44,397 bases of DNA from Enterobacterales bacterium (GCA_003864575.1 BHES01000014.1:1-44397), one strand, 5' to 3'; counted from the stretch's first letter, positions 31,492 through 42,678 are shown. Translations and numbers: made by a program. The notes: a model not told the origin generated them from the letters alone.

Positions 31492-31610
31492 CTGGAGATT
31501 GCACCACCCAAATGTTGGATATCTTCGCCAAAACCGTGAACGGTATTGCAGCCGGATAACGAAGCCATCACCATCATTGAAACCAGGATAAAAAGCATCT
31601 TCTTCAACAT
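31482..31610 (-). CDS. ecnA: Entericidin A lipoprotein
   Basis: A 42-residue lipoprotein (MLKKMLFILVSMMVMASLS, then GCNTVHGFGEDIQHLGGA and a short tail), clearly related to E. coli EcnA (GCNTARGFGEDIKHLGNSI). The lipobox is LSGC. In E. coli EcnA is the antidote-like member of the pair. The frame is open further upstream into efp, but the ATG at 31610 gives a proper signal peptide. The ribosome site is weak. It lies 85 bp downstream of efp. Confidence 0.88.
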   Translation of the reverse strand: MLKKMLFILVSMMVMASLSGCNTVHGFGEDIQHLGGAISRAG

Positions 31611-31695
31611 GGTAAACGTGATCCATTTCCAAAGTGTGATGGAGGAAAGTCGCGGCAAGCGTTTGACCTGCCGCAGCTTTCGCCAGCGTTTGAAC

Positions 31696-32262
31696 TTACT
31701 TAACGCGGGAAACGTATTCGCCAGAGCGGGTGTCACAACGAACGATTTCGCCGATCTGCACGAACAATGGAACCTTAACTACAGCGCCGGTGCTCAGAGT
31801 TGCAGGTTTGCCGCCGGTACCGGCAGTATCACCTTTCAGACCTGGGTCAGTTTCGATAACTTCGGCTTCGATGAAGTTCGGTGCCTGAACCGCGATAGGA
31901 CGACCGTCCCACAAGGTAATAATACATTCTGCATTATCCTGTAGCCATTTCGCCGCATCAGCAACCGGTTTAGCATCAACCTGATGTTGTTCGAAAGTTT
32001 CAGGGTGCATGAAGTGGTAGAACTCACCGTCGTTGTACAGGTAAGTCATGTTGGTATCTACCACGTCTGCGCCTTCGCAGGAGTCAGTCGATTTGAAGGT
32101 TTTTTCTACGCGGGAACCGGTCAGCAGACGACGCATTTTCACACGTGCAAAAGCCTGACCTTTGCCTGGTTTTACAAACACACTGTCTTCGATAGCGTAA
32201 GGTTCGTTTTCGAAGATGATTTTAAGACCCGGACGGAAATCGTTGCTAGAATAAGTCGCCAT
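31696..32262 (-). CDS. efp: Elongation factor P
   Basis: A 188-residue factor that relieves ribosome stalling at consecutive prolines. Three OB-like domains are present, and the modified lysine K34 sits in the loop VKPGKGQAF, with the E. coli-type context that receives beta-lysine. The C-terminus [29 protein letters not shown] is fully conserved. AGAGGG lies upstream. It diverges from epmB with only 37 bp between the start codons. Confidence 0.98.
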   Translation of the reverse strand: MATYSSNDFRPGLKIIFENEPYAIEDSVFVKPGKGQAFARVKMRRLLTGSRVEKTFKSTDSCEGADVVDTNMTYLYNDGEFYHFMHPETFEQHQVDAKPVADAAKWLQDNAECIITLWDGRPIAVQAPNFIEAEVIETDPGLKGDTAGTGGKPATLSTGAVVKVPLFVQIGEIVRCDTRSGEYVSRVK

Positions 32263-32299
32263 GATGGCCCTCTAATTTTAAACTGGTATTAGCCAAAAA

Positions 32300-33328
32300 A
32301 TGGCAAACATTGTAACCCTAAATACGCCATTTAGAGAAGATTGGTTGTATCAACTCGGCGATGTAATTACTGACCCGGATGAATTGCTTACTCTTCTGGC
32401 ACTTAACGATAATGCAGAACTGCAAACAGGGCGTGACGCCCGTCGTTTGTTCCCACTACGCGTACCGCGCGCCTTTGTCGCGCGCATGCAGCCGGGCAAT
32501 CCGCACGATCCTTTACTGTTGCAGGTCCTGACCGCGCGCGAGGAATTTATCGCCGCACCGGGCTTTACGACCGATCCACTGGACGAGCAACGTAGCGTCG
32601 TTCCGGGACTGTTGCACAAATACAGTAATCGCGCATTGTTGCTGGTCAAGGGTGGCTGTGCGGTGAACTGCCGCTACTGCTTCCGTCGTCATTTTCCTTA
32701 TCAGGAAAACCAGGGAAATAAAGCCAACTGGGTTCAGGCGCTGGATTATATCCGCTCACACCCCGAACTCGATGAAATTATTTTCTCTGGGGGTGATCCC
32801 CTGATGGCAAAAGATAGTGAACTTGATTGGTTGATCACAGAACTGGAAGCTATCTCGCACATTAAACGTCTGCGGATCCACACCCGTTTACCGGTGGTGA
32901 TACCGGCGCGCATCACCGCCGCGCTCTGCCAACGCCTCAGCGAGTCGCGCTTACAAGTGTTGATGGTGACGCACATCAATCATGCTAACGAGATTGATAC
33001 AGACCTGTGCGACAGCATGAAGCGTCTGAAGCGCGCAGGCGTGACGCTGCTCAACCAAAGCGTGCTACTGCGCGGGGTGAATGATTGCGCCGAGACGTTA
33101 GCTCAACTGAGTAATGCGCTCTTTAATGCCGGGATCCTGCCCTATTACATTCACGTGCTGGATAAAGTCCAGGGCGCCGCCCATTTCATGGTTGATGATG
33201 ATGAAGCACGGGTGATTATGAAGGGATTGATGAGCAAAGTATCAGGCTACATGGTACCTAAGCTGACGCGTGAAATTGGCGGAGAACCGAGTAAAACCAT
33301 TCTTGATTTGCGGCTGAAACAGTCCTGA
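32300..33328 (+). CDS. epmB: EF-P post-translational modification protein EpmB (lysine 2,3-aminomutase)
   Basis: A 342-residue radical-SAM, PLP-dependent enzyme that converts L-lysine to (R)-beta-lysine for EpmA. The SAM cluster motif is C120-x3-C124-x2-C127 (GGCAVNCRYCFRRHFPY), followed by IIFSGGDPLMAKD and the C-terminal PLP region YIHVLDKVQGAAHFMV and GGEPSKT. The length matches E. coli EpmB. I see no clear ribosome site in the short gap before the ATG. Confidence 0.97.
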   Translation: MANIVTLNTPFREDWLYQLGDVITDPDELLTLLALNDNAELQTGRDARRLFPLRVPRAFVARMQPGNPHDPLLLQVLTAREEFIAAPGFTTDPLDEQRSVVPGLLHKYSNRALLLVKGGCAVNCRYCFRRHFPYQENQGNKANWVQALDYIRSHPELDEIIFSGGDPLMAKDSELDWLITELEAISHIKRLRIHTRLPVVIPARITAALCQRLSESRLQVLMVTHINHANEIDTDLCDSMKRLKRAGVTLLNQSVLLRGVNDCAETLAQLSNALFNAGILPYYIHVLDKVQGAAHFMVDDDEARVIMKGLMSKVSGYMVPKLTREIGGEPSKTILDLRLKQS

Positions 33329-33349
33329 ATACGGCTGGAGTCAGGATCA

Positions 33350-33376
33350 AAAAGGGATGCCGATGGCATCCCTTTT
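33350..33376. terminator. Bidirectional terminator after epmB
   Basis: A perfect 12-bp stem AAAAGGGATGCC / GGCATCCCTTTT with loop GAT. It serves epmB (plus) and the convergent YjeI-like gene (minus). Confidence 0.9.
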
Positions 33377-33413
33377 GCTATTTCGCGTTTTGCTCAGGAG
33401 AAAGTCTGCCCGG

Positions 33414-33758
33414 TTAAGGACACTTATACACCTGGCCAACCATTTGACTGTCTACCGGCACGAAGCTGGACAGCAGATTCTGCGTTGGGCTGTTTGCGCC
33501 ATAAATGGTATTCCCACCCATTGCTGCCGCTTTGTTACGCAGGTCATTAGCCGCGCCGCGCATTGAGCTGCCATCACCGCCACTGCCTGAGAACCAATTG
33601 CTTTGCGCGCCGGTGACATCACCAATGAGCTGGCATTCTTTGCCTGGTTTAGTATCGGTGAATTTCACCTGCTGGCCCGCTGCATCAAGTTGATGAGTGG
33701 TACTGCACCCGGCAAGCAGCATGGCAGCTGACAGGCCCAGTAACATTTTAATCCGCAT
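33414..33758 (-). CDS. yjeI: YjeI-like lipoprotein (DUF4156)
   Basis: A 114-residue predicted lipoprotein. The signal peptide ends LLAGC (lipobox). The mature part has PGKECQLIGDVTGAQSNW, SSMRGAANDLRNKAAAMGGNTIYG and the C-terminal GQVYKCP, which match E. coli YjeI closely. The ATG at 33758 is chosen because GGGGA lies just upstream; an in-frame ATG ten codons earlier adds a non-signal-like start. The function is not established. Two conserved Cys (in ECQL and YKCP) could form a disulfide in the periplasm. Confidence 0.88.
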   Translation of the reverse strand: MRIKMLLGLSAAMLLAGCSTTHQLDAAGQQVKFTDTKPGKECQLIGDVTGAQSNWFSGSGGDGSSMRGAANDLRNKAAAMGGNTIYGANSPTQNLLSSFVPVDSQMVGQVYKCP

Positions 33759-33961
33759 CACTTTCCCCATTTGATATTGAAATCTCATAAAGCCTATCAG
33801 AGAACGTTACATTCTCTTAGGCATCCGTTGCCACGTTTACCCAGGGTTCAACGCGTTACCTGAGATAAACAGGCAATGGCGATAGGCTACAGTTTACACG
33901 TTAAACTCCGGAGACAATGAGAGTTATCTTACTGAACCGGACGAAAAAGGGTCAAATAAAA

Positions 33962-33987
33962 AAACCCGGCCATAAATGACCGGGTTT
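33962..33987 (-). terminator. Rho-independent terminator after groL
   Basis: AAACCCGG (33962-33969) pairs with CCGGGTTT (33980-33987); on the minus strand the stem is followed by TTTTATTTG. It ends groSL transcripts about 60 bases after the groL stop codon. Confidence 0.9.
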
Positions 33988-34048
33988 CTTCAACATACAA
34001 AAGGCTAACGCCCTTCATACATCCAGCGGATAAACGCCAGGGGGATGA

Positions 34049-35698
<1,650 letters not shown>

Positions 35699-35742
35699 TT
35701 ACCTTAAATTCGTTCAGTTCAGAAAAAGTGATCGGGAGCGGA

Positions 35743-36066
<324 letters not shown>

Positions 36067-36120
36067 CTATTTTAGGGTTGAATGCCTGACAGTCATCTGC
36101 CCGGCCTCGTGGTTTGTTTA

Positions 36121-36146
36121 ATGGGGGCGTTACGCCACCCTTCAAG
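36121..36146 (-). promoter_or_regulatory. Sigma-32 heat-shock promoter of groSL
   Basis: On the minus strand CTTGAA (36141-36146) and CCCCAT (36121-36126) are separated by 14 bp, within CCCCTTGAAGGG and CCCCCATTA. This is a near copy of the E. coli groE promoter. No CIRCE inverted repeat is present. Confidence 0.88.
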
Positions 36147-36251
36147 GGGAGAAAGCAAAAAATATCGCTTTTTCTTTTCCATTTCGATATCCCGTAAGGA
36201 TCCAGCGAAAGGCCTTTTTCAACAATAATTTAACAATCAACGGCGCGAATC

Positions 36252-36743
36252 TTAACGATCGCGGCGGTCGATGTCGTCATCTTTTTCAGGGGAAACCAGA
36301 CGCTCGGTATGTTCGTCGGTGCGTTTAAACTCACCGTCGAAAGTATTCCCGGTCGGCTGACTGGTACCCCAGTTGCCACCGGAGCGAACAATATTGAGAT
36401 GCGGCATTAATTTGAGCGTCAGGGATTTCTGCACCGGCGGCAGCAACAGGAGCAGGCCAAGGAAGTCAGTGAAGAATCCAGGGACGAGCAGCAGGAAGCC
36501 AGCAATCACCAGCGAGACGCTTTTGACCATCTCGGCAGCCGGACTTTCGCCTGCGGCCAGTTTCTGTTGCAGTTGCATAAAGGTTTTCATGCCCTGGTTT
36601 TTCACCAGCGAAACACCCACGCAGGAGGTAAAGACCACCAGCAACAACGTCATCGCGACACCAATAAAGGCAGCGACTTTGATAAATAAAGTTATTTCGA
36701 TGTAAGCCAACAGAAATAACAAAAGTAACGGTAACCAGCGCAC
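36252..36743 (-). CDS. fxsA: FxsA, membrane protein
   Basis: A 163-residue inner-membrane protein. In E. coli extra FxsA lets F plasmid-bearing cells escape exclusion of phage T7. It has two N-terminal membrane segments and one in the middle, with conserved YIEITLFIKVA, FTSCVGVSLVKNQG, GESPAAEMVKSVSLVIAGFLLL and PGFFTDFLGLLLLLPPVQKSL. The GTG at 36743 is chosen because AAGGAG lies six bases upstream and VRWLPLLLLFLLAYIEI matches E. coli; an open frame extends 30 codons further upstream without support. The charged tail is variable. Confidence 0.93.
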   Translation of the reverse strand: MRWLPLLLLFLLAYIEITLFIKVAAFIGVAMTLLLVVFTSCVGVSLVKNQGMKTFMQLQQKLAAGESPAAEMVKSVSLVIAGFLLLVPGFFTDFLGLLLLLPPVQKSLTLKLMPHLNIVRSGGNWGTSQPTGNTFDGEFKRTDEHTERLVSPEKDDDIDRRDR

Positions 36744-36918
36744 CGCAATCTCCTTGTGATGAAGTCCCGGATCGGCAAAACGACACCTGACCAGAACCAT
36801 AAAATAGGGCCGAGGGGATCGACGCGATCGCAATGCCCCAGGCTGTCTACAATGAAATGGTAGCGAAGCCCGCTGTTTTCAACCTGTAGTGAAGATTTAA
36901 TTCATTGTAGGAATGATT

Positions 36919-36934
36919 TGTGAGAGTTCTCACA
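36919..36934. promoter_or_regulatory. CRP-binding site
   Basis: TGTGA-GAGTTC-TCACA is a perfect match to both half sites of the CRP consensus. aspA is CRP-activated in E. coli. The centre (36926.5) is about 42 bp upstream of the start implied by the GATAGT -10, which would fit class II activation of a distal aspA promoter. Confidence 0.7.
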
Positions 36935-37065
36935 GATACAGAAATACATGCTCCGCGATAGTGCAAGAGAGTGATCTTAGTGCGTGCAATTCGCTAACAG
37001 CAGCATATGATCGCCTTCGTAGTAAGAACAACGGTTGATCATTTCTCATTTCCCGTTGTTAGTAA

Positions 37066-37071
37066 CATAAT
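37066..37071 (+). promoter_or_regulatory. Candidate -10 of a proximal aspA promoter
   Basis: CATAAT, 46 bases upstream of aspA, with no good -35. A TTGAT (FNR half-site-like) begins 31 bp upstream, but its right half is poor and the spacing is not the usual -41.5. Confidence 0.35.
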
Positions 37072-37116
37072 TCTTACATCGCATATTGCGTTTTCAGCGC
37101 CAAAAAGAAGGTTCTC

Positions 37117-38553
37117 ATGTCAAATACGATTCGTATCGAGGAAGATCTGCTGGGTACTCGCGAAGTTCCGGCCGAGGCTTATTATGGAATTCACACCCTG
37201 CGGGCGATTGAAAACTTCTACATCAGCAACACCAAAATCAGCGATGTGCCGGAATTTGTCCGGGGCATGGTGATGGTTAAGAAAGCGGCCGCGTTAGCGA
37301 ATAAAGAGCTGCAAACAATTCCACGTCATATCGCAGATATTATTATTCAGGCCTGCGACGAAGTCCTCGACAAAGGCAAATGCATGGACCAATTCCCGAT
37401 TGACGTCTTCCAGGGCGGCGCGGGGACCTCGGTCAACATGAACACCAACGAAGTTTTGGCAAACATTGGCCTCGAGCTGATGGGCCACCAGAAGGGTGAT
37501 TATCAGTATCTGAACCCGAACGACCATCTGAATAAATGCCAGTCTACCAACGACGCCTACCCGACCGGTTTTCGCATCGCGGTCTACGCTTCCTTACTGA
37601 AACTCATCGATGCGATTGCTCAGTTGGGTGACGGTTTCGAGCACAAAGCCAAAGAGTTCGAAAACATCATTAAGATGGGTCGCACCCAGTTGCAGGACGC
37701 CGTACCGATGACCCTCGGTCAGGAGTTCCATGCCTTCAATGTGCTGCTCAAAGAAGAGACCCGTAATTTACTGCGCAACGGTGAATTGCTGCTGGAAGTG
37801 AACCTCGGGGCAACGGCCATCGGGACTCGCCTGAATACGCCGGACGGCTATCAGCAACTGGCGGTAGAAAAACTGGCGGAAGTCAGCAACCTGGCCTGCG
37901 TACCGGCAGAAGACCTGATTGAAGCTACCTCCGACTGCGGTGCCTACGTTATGGTTCACAGCTCGCTGAAACGCCTTGCGGTCAAGCTGTCTAAGATTTG
38001 TAACGACTTGCGCCTGCTTTCTTCAGGCCCGCGCGCTGGCCTCAACGAGATCAACCTGCCAGAGCTTCAGGCCGGTTCCTCCATCATGCCAGCCAAAGTG
38101 AACCCGGTTATCCCTGAAGTGGTGAACCAGGTGTGCTTTAAAGTCATCGGTAACGACATCTGCGTCACCATGGCCGCTGAAGCGGGTCAGTTACAGCTGA
38201 ACGTGATGGAACCGGTGATTGGCCAGGCGATGTTCGAATCTATCCATATTCTGACCAACGCCTGCTACAATCTGCTGGAAAAATGCATCAACGGCATTAC
38301 AGCGAATAAAGAAGTCTGCGAATTCTACGTCTTCAATTCTATCGGTATCGTGACTTATCTGAACCCATTCATCGGCCACCACAATGGCGATATCGTCGGT
38401 AAGATTTGCGCGGAAACCGGTAAGAGTGTGCGGGAAGTCGTACTGGAACGCGGGCTGCTCACGGAAGCTGAGTTGGATGACATCTTCTCTATCGAGAACC
38501 TGATGCACCCGGCTTACAAAGCGAAACGATATACGGATGAAAATGAACAGTAA
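37117..38553 (+). CDS. aspA: Aspartate ammonia-lyase (aspartase)
   Basis: A 478-residue tetrameric enzyme, the same length as in E. coli, that converts aspartate to fumarate and ammonia. Seen: [69 protein letters not shown], and the superfamily signature [11 protein letters not shown] containing the catalytic serine. The fumarate feeds FrdABCD, and DcuA, encoded next, exchanges the dicarboxylates. Confidence 0.98.
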   Translation: MSNTIRIEEDLLGTREVPAEAYYGIHTLRAIENFYISNTKISDVPEFVRGMVMVKKAAALANKELQTIPRHIADIIIQACDEVLDKGKCMDQFPIDVFQGGAGTSVNMNTNEVLANIGLELMGHQKGDYQYLNPNDHLNKCQSTNDAYPTGFRIAVYASLLKLIDAIAQLGDGFEHKAKEFENIIKMGRTQLQDAVPMTLGQEFHAFNVLLKEETRNLLRNGELLLEVNLGATAIGTRLNTPDGYQQLAVEKLAEVSNLACVPAEDLIEATSDCGAYVMVHSSLKRLAVKLSKICNDLRLLSSGPRAGLNEINLPELQAGSSIMPAKVNPVIPEVVNQVCFKVIGNDICVTMAAEAGQLQLNVMEPVIGQAMFESIHILTNACYNLLEKCINGITANKEVCEFYVFNSIGIVTYLNPFIGHHNGDIVGKICAETGKSVREVVLERGLLTEAELDDIFSIENLMHPAYKAKRYTDENEQ

Positions 38554-38575
38554 CAGGATTCACTTTTAGCCTCCG

Positions 38576-38610
38576 AAGGCTCGTTGTTCTCACGAACAAC
38601 GAGCCTTTTT
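38576..38610 (+). terminator. Rho-independent terminator between aspA and dcuA
   Basis: A perfect 14-bp stem (38576-38589 with 38594-38607) with loop TCAC, followed by TTT. It should reduce read-through from aspA into dcuA, so dcuA may need its own promoter or receive only part of the transcripts. Confidence 0.92.
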
Positions 38611-38692
38611 ACTTTGTACATAACAACAATTACACAACATCTCATTTGCATTTTATTTCTTTCGGGAGTACGGGAACAATGGACGGCCAATT

Positions 38693-39994
38693 ATGTTAAT
38701 TATCGAACTCATTATTGTACTGGCGGCAATATTTCTTGGCGCACGCCTGGGCGGGATCGGCATCGGTTTTGCCGGCGGGCTGGGAGTGTTAGCATTGGCA
38801 CTGTGTGGCGTAAAACCAGGCAGTATCCCCTTCGACGTTATTTCGATCATCATGGCGGTGATCGCCGCGATCTCTACCATGCAGGTCGCCGGGGGCATGG
38901 ATTATCTGGTCCAGCAGACCGAAAAGCTGCTGCGAAAAAACCCTAAACACATTACGTTGCTCGCCCCAATCGTGACCTATTTCCTGACCATTCTTGCTGG
39001 TACCGGCAATATCTCATTGTCTGCTCTGCCGGTCATATCTGAAGTGGCAAAAGAACAGGGCATCAAGCCTTGCAGGCCGCTATCTACCGCCGTGGTGGCA
39101 GCCCAGATTGCGATTACCGCGTCACCAATTTCTGCGGCGGTTGTCTATATGTCCTCTGTGATGGAAGGCCACGGTGTCAGCTATTTGCATCTGCTGATGG
39201 TGATGATCCCCTCGACGCTCGCGGCGGTTATCGTGATGTCGCTGATTGTTTCCTGGTGCTTTAACTCCAAATTGTCCGATGACCCGGTCTATCTGGCGCG
39301 TTATGAAGAAGGTCTGGTTGAGCTTCGGGGTGACAGAATCGTCGAGATTAAACCGGGGGCAAAACTCTCCGTGCTCTTGTTCCTGTTAGGCGTATTTACC
39401 GTTGTGGGCTATGCCGTGGTTAACAGCCCAAGCCTTGGCTGGGTGGCAACACCGATTATGAATACCACCAGCGCGATTTTGATTATCATGCTGAGTGTCG
39501 CGACGCTTATCACCCTATTGTGCCACATCAAAACCGACGCAATCCTCTCTTCGGGGACATTCAAAGCAGGAATGAGCGCCTGTATCTGTATTCTGGGCGT
39601 TGCCTGGCTGGGCGATACTTTCGTGCAGGCCAATTTGGGTTGGATCAAGGAGACCGCAGGCGGTCTGATTCAGGCGCACCCTTGGTTACTGGCACTGATT
39701 TTCTTCTTCTGCTCGGCGCTGCTCTATTCTCAGGCCGCTACGGCTAAAGCGCTGATGCCACTGGCGCTGGCGCTGAATGTCACTCCGCTGACCGCTGTCG
39801 CCTCTTTTGCCGCCGTCTCCGGCCTGTTTATCTTGCCGACCTACCCGACGCTGGTCGCTGCTGTGCAGATGGATGACACCGGCACCACACGTATTGGCCG
39901 CTTCGTGTTTAATCACCCGTTCTTTATTCCAGGCACTATCGGCGTATTCCTGTCAGTGCTGTTTGGTTTTGGCCTAGGAAGCATTATTCTTTAA
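38693..39994 (+). CDS. dcuA: Anaerobic C4-dicarboxylate transporter DcuA
   Basis: A 433-residue inner-membrane antiporter of the Dcu family, the same length as in E. coli, that exchanges fumarate, malate or aspartate for succinate. It has about ten or more hydrophobic segments and the conserved ARLGGIGIGFAGGLGVL, FAAVSGLFILPTYPTLVAAVQ and DDTGTTRIGRFVFNHPFFIPG. It is in the order aspA-dcuA as in E. coli, but the next gene there, cutA, is not found here. Confidence 0.97.
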   Translation: MLIIELIIVLAAIFLGARLGGIGIGFAGGLGVLALALCGVKPGSIPFDVISIIMAVIAAISTMQVAGGMDYLVQQTEKLLRKNPKHITLLAPIVTYFLTILAGTGNISLSALPVISEVAKEQGIKPCRPLSTAVVAAQIAITASPISAAVVYMSSVMEGHGVSYLHLLMVMIPSTLAAVIVMSLIVSWCFNSKLSDDPVYLARYEEGLVELRGDRIVEIKPGAKLSVLLFLLGVFTVVGYAVVNSPSLGWVATPIMNTTSAILIIMLSVATLITLLCHIKTDAILSSGTFKAGMSACICILGVAWLGDTFVQANLGWIKETAGGLIQAHPWLLALIFFFCSALLYSQAATAKALMPLALALNVTPLTAVASFAAVSGLFILPTYPTLVAAVQMDDTGTTRIGRFVFNHPFFIPGTIGVFLSVLFGFGLGSIIL

Positions 39995-40002
39995 CCCTTT
40001 TC

Positions 40003-40024
40003 TTCAGGGGCTCCGGCCCCTGAA
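40003..40024 (+). terminator. Hairpin after dcuA
   Basis: TTCAGGGGC pairs with GCCCCTGAA around the tetraloop TCCG (UNCG class with a C-G closing pair), nine bases after the dcuA stop codon. A T-rich stretch is only partial (TTAGCACCTTTCCC), so termination may be incomplete. Confidence 0.65.
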
Positions 40025-40094
40025 TTAGCACCTTTCCCTTCCTCTCTGACAAACTCTGACACTCCGGCGCTTTCTGCTCATGGAATAGACGGGT

Positions 40095-40100
40095 TATAAT
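40095..40100 (+). promoter_or_regulatory. -10 element upstream of dsbD
   Basis: A perfect TATAAT about 25 bases before an ATGATG and 91 bases before the chosen dsbD start. No good -35 is seen at 16-18 bp. It may be the promoter that once served cutA-dsbD. Confidence 0.45.
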
Positions 40101-40190
40101 CACATTCTGTTAACGTGCTTTGGCATGATGTCATCCGCACTGTCTTTCGATTCACCGAGCGGCACGTATTGCACCGCGAGCAAGAGAATT

Positions 40191-41942
40191 ATGACCCGCA
40201 TGGATTTCCGTCTTCCCCAGCTTTTATTGCTAGTTTTCAGTCTGTTCTTTCTGCCGCTTCACGCGCAGGCTTCCCTGTTTGATAAACCGGCCAGTCCGCA
40301 GTTTGTGCCGGTTGATCAGGCTTTCGACTTCGATTTCCAACAACAGGGACCCAATCTCAAACTGAACTGGAAGATCCGCGAAGGCTATTATCTTTACCGC
40401 GATAAAATTGAACTGACAGGCAATGAGGCCCAACTGGCGGCCTTTATTTTGCCAAAGGGTGTGGAACACCATGACGAGTTCTTTGGCAATACCGAAGTCT
40501 ACGAGAAACAACTCAGCCTGAGTGTCCCGCTGCGTCAGGCCAGTGCCCATGCATCGCTTAAGGTGACCTATCAGGGCTGTGCCGTGGCCGGATTCTGCTA
40601 CCCGCCAGAGACCCGGGAAATTCCGCTTAACGAAGTGACAGATCAGGCCGCGGCTAACACGGCTGCGCCTGTTGATACTGCGTCAGCGGTTGGCATCGAC
40701 ATCGCGCCAGCACCTCAGTCCGCACCGCTGCCCTTCTCACCATTATGGGCTTTGCTCATCGGTATCGGCATTGCATTCACTCCCTGCGTGCTGCCGATGT
40801 ACCCGCTGATTTCCGGCATTATTTTGGGTCGCCAGCGACCCCACAGCATGAAGCGGATTTTCCTATTAGCGGTGTTCTACGTGCAGGGAATGGCACTGAC
40901 TTACACGCTGCTTGGGATGGTAGTTGCCGCGGCCGGTTTACAGTTTCAAGCGGCGCTACAGAGCCCCTGGGTGCTGATTGCGCTGTCAGCAGCGTTTGTG
41001 GCGCTGGCACTGTCAATGTTCGGTATGTTCAGCTTGCAGCTGCCTTCATCGCTGCAAACCCGTCTGACACTCTGGAGTAATGACCAAAAAGGCGGTTCAC
41101 TCGCAGGCGTGTTTGTCATGGGTGCCCTCGCCGGACTGATTTGCTCCCCCTGCACGACTGCGCCGCTAAGCGCCATTTTGCTCTACATCGCCCAAAGTGG
41201 AAATTTGTGGGCCGGTGCCGGAACGCTTTATCTGTACGCCCTGGGAATGGGAATCCCGCTGATTATTGTCACTCTATTCGGTAACCGCTTGCTGCCACGT
41301 AGCGGCCCGTGGATGCAGTACGTCAAGGAAGGCTTCGGCTTTGTGATCCTGGCTCTGCCGGTCTTCCTGCTGGAGCGCATCATTGGTGATATGTGGGGAT
41401 TACGCCTGTGGAGTTCGCTGGGTATCGCGTTCTTCGGCTGGGCATTCTTACTTAGCCTCAAAAGCCAGCGTGGCGTGGTACGTGCGCTGCAACTGTTGTT
41501 CCTGGCCGCCGCGCTGATTGTCAGCCGCCCGTTGCAAGACTGGGCATTCCCCTCTATGGGGGCAGCCACCACGACGCAGCATACTTTGACGTTTCAGCGC
41601 ATCAATAACGTGGATGAACTGAACGCTGCCCTTCAGGCCGCCGGTGGGAAGCGGGTGATGCTGGACCTCTATGCTGACTGGTGCGTCGCCTGTAAAGAGT
41701 TCGAAAAATATACCTTTACGGCACAAGATGTGCAGAATGAGCTTAAGGATACCGTGCTCCTACAGGCTGATGTGACTCAAAACACCCCGCAGCAGGTCGC
41801 CCTGCTTAAACGGTTCCAGGTTTTGGGGCTTCCCACCATTTTATTCTTTGGTGCGGACGGAAAAGAGTTGCCACAGTCCCGTGTAACCGGTTTTATGGAT
41901 GCAACCCAATTTGCCGGGCATTTGCAGAAAACCCAGCCTTAA
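40191..41942 (+). CDS. dsbD: Thiol:disulfide interchange protein DsbD
   Basis: A 583-residue protein that moves electrons from cytoplasmic thioredoxin to periplasmic DsbC, DsbG and CcmG. In order: a signal peptide (1 to about 27), the periplasmic alpha domain with the CAVAGFC pair, eight membrane helices with [14 protein letters not shown] and [18 protein letters not shown], and a C-terminal thioredoxin-like domain with [16 protein letters not shown]. The ATG at 40191 has AGAG just upstream and gives a normal signal peptide. The frame is open for 22 more codons upstream (from 40125), an extension that would put a hydrophilic stretch before the signal. It is 43 bp from yjdC. Confidence 0.95.
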   Translation: MTRMDFRLPQLLLLVFSLFFLPLHAQASLFDKPASPQFVPVDQAFDFDFQQQGPNLKLNWKIREGYYLYRDKIELTGNEAQLAAFILPKGVEHHDEFFGNTEVYEKQLSLSVPLRQASAHASLKVTYQGCAVAGFCYPPETREIPLNEVTDQAAANTAAPVDTASAVGIDIAPAPQSAPLPFSPLWALLIGIGIAFTPCVLPMYPLISGIILGRQRPHSMKRIFLLAVFYVQGMALTYTLLGMVVAAAGLQFQAALQSPWVLIALSAAFVALALSMFGMFSLQLPSSLQTRLTLWSNDQKGGSLAGVFVMGALAGLICSPCTTAPLSAILLYIAQSGNLWAGAGTLYLYALGMGIPLIIVTLFGNRLLPRSGPWMQYVKEGFGFVILALPVFLLERIIGDMWGLRLWSSLGIAFFGWAFLLSLKSQRGVVRALQLLFLAAALIVSRPLQDWAFPSMGAATTTQHTLTFQRINNVDELNAALQAAGGKRVMLDLYADWCVACKEFEKYTFTAQDVQNELKDTVLLQADVTQNTPQQVALLKRFQVLGLPTILFFGADGKELPQSRVTGFMDATQFAGHLQKTQP

Positions 41943-41985
41943 ACGACACTATTTTCTGAAGTACGCGAATTGTGAGGAGGCAAAC

Positions 41986-42561
41986 GTGTTACGTGAACAG
42001 GTCCTTGACCAGACTCTTAATCTTTTGGAACAACGCGGCTTGGCCACACTGTCATTCGAAGCTGTCGCGGAGTTGGTGAATGTTCCGCTGAGCGATTTGC
42101 GCCGTTTCTGGCCCGATGCTGAGGCATTGTTGTATGACAGTCTGCGTCATCACGGTGAGCAAATTGATATCTGGCGTCGCCAGTTACTGCTGGATGAAAC
42201 GCTGACCGCATCGCAGAAATTGTTGGCCCGCTATAAAGTGCTCGATGAACAAGTGCGGTTAAACCGTTACCCTGGCTGCCTGTTTATTGCAGCATGCAGT
42301 TTCTACCCGGACAGCGAAGCACCTATCCATCAACTGGCTGAAAAGCAGAAGCAGGCCTCTTACCAGCACACGTTGGAATTATTGCAGGAGATGGGTTCAG
42401 ACGACGCAGAGATGGTTGCCGAGCAGATGGAGCTGATTCTCGAAGGGTGTTTGAGCAAGCTGCTGGTCAAACGTCAGTTGCATGATGTTGCTTTCGCCAG
42501 ACGCCTGGCTGAAGATGTGTTGAACGTCGCCCGGTGTCGTGAACACGGTGCGCTGGCCTGA
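41986..42561 (+). CDS. yjdC: TetR/AcrR-family regulator YjdC
   Basis: A 191-residue regulator with an N-terminal helix-turn-helix ([30 protein letters not shown]) and an all-helical C-terminal domain that matches E. coli YjdC ([37 protein letters not shown]). The recognition helix is unusual for TetR in using DLRRFWPD. The start is GTG with GAGGAGG upstream. It is downstream of dsbD and probably co-transcribed. Its targets and ligand are unknown to me. Confidence 0.92.
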   Translation: MLREQVLDQTLNLLEQRGLATLSFEAVAELVNVPLSDLRRFWPDAEALLYDSLRHHGEQIDIWRRQLLLDETLTASQKLLARYKVLDEQVRLNRYPGCLFIAACSFYPDSEAPIHQLAEKQKQASYQHTLELLQEMGSDDAEMVAEQMELILEGCLSKLLVKRQLHDVAFARRLAEDVLNVARCREHGALA

Positions 42562-42562
42562 T

Positions 42563-42596
42563 AAAAAAGCCAAAACACTCTTTTGGTGACTTTTTT
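42563..42596 (+). terminator. Terminator after yjdC
   Basis: AAAAAAG-CCAAAA pairs with TTTTGG-(TGA)-CTTTTTT around loop CACTC, a long A/T-rich stem with a three-base bulge and a terminal T run, immediately after the yjdC stop codon. Confidence 0.75.
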
Positions 42597-42649
42597 GCCT
42601 GAAAAGCCAGCAAACGAACCATTTTTAGGGTGTTTATTACATAAATCCG

Positions 42650-42678
42650 TTGACGGCCTACGGCCAATACGGTTTAAT
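42650..42678 (+). promoter_or_regulatory. Promoter of tRNA-Phe
   Basis: TTGACG (42650-42655) and TTTAAT (42673-42678) are separated by 17 bp and followed by the GC-rich discriminator GCGCCCC, typical of a stringently controlled stable-RNA promoter. The tRNA starts 11 bases after the -10. Confidence 0.85.

Larger units (their letters stand above)
36744..37116. other. fxsA-aspA divergent regulatory region
   Basis: No gene is seen in these 373 bp. The segment holds a perfect CRP core site (36919-36934), a GATAGT candidate -10 at 36957, a TTGAT half site at 37035-37039, and CATAAT at 37066-37071 closer to aspA. It serves the divergent promoters of fxsA and aspA. Confidence 0.6.
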
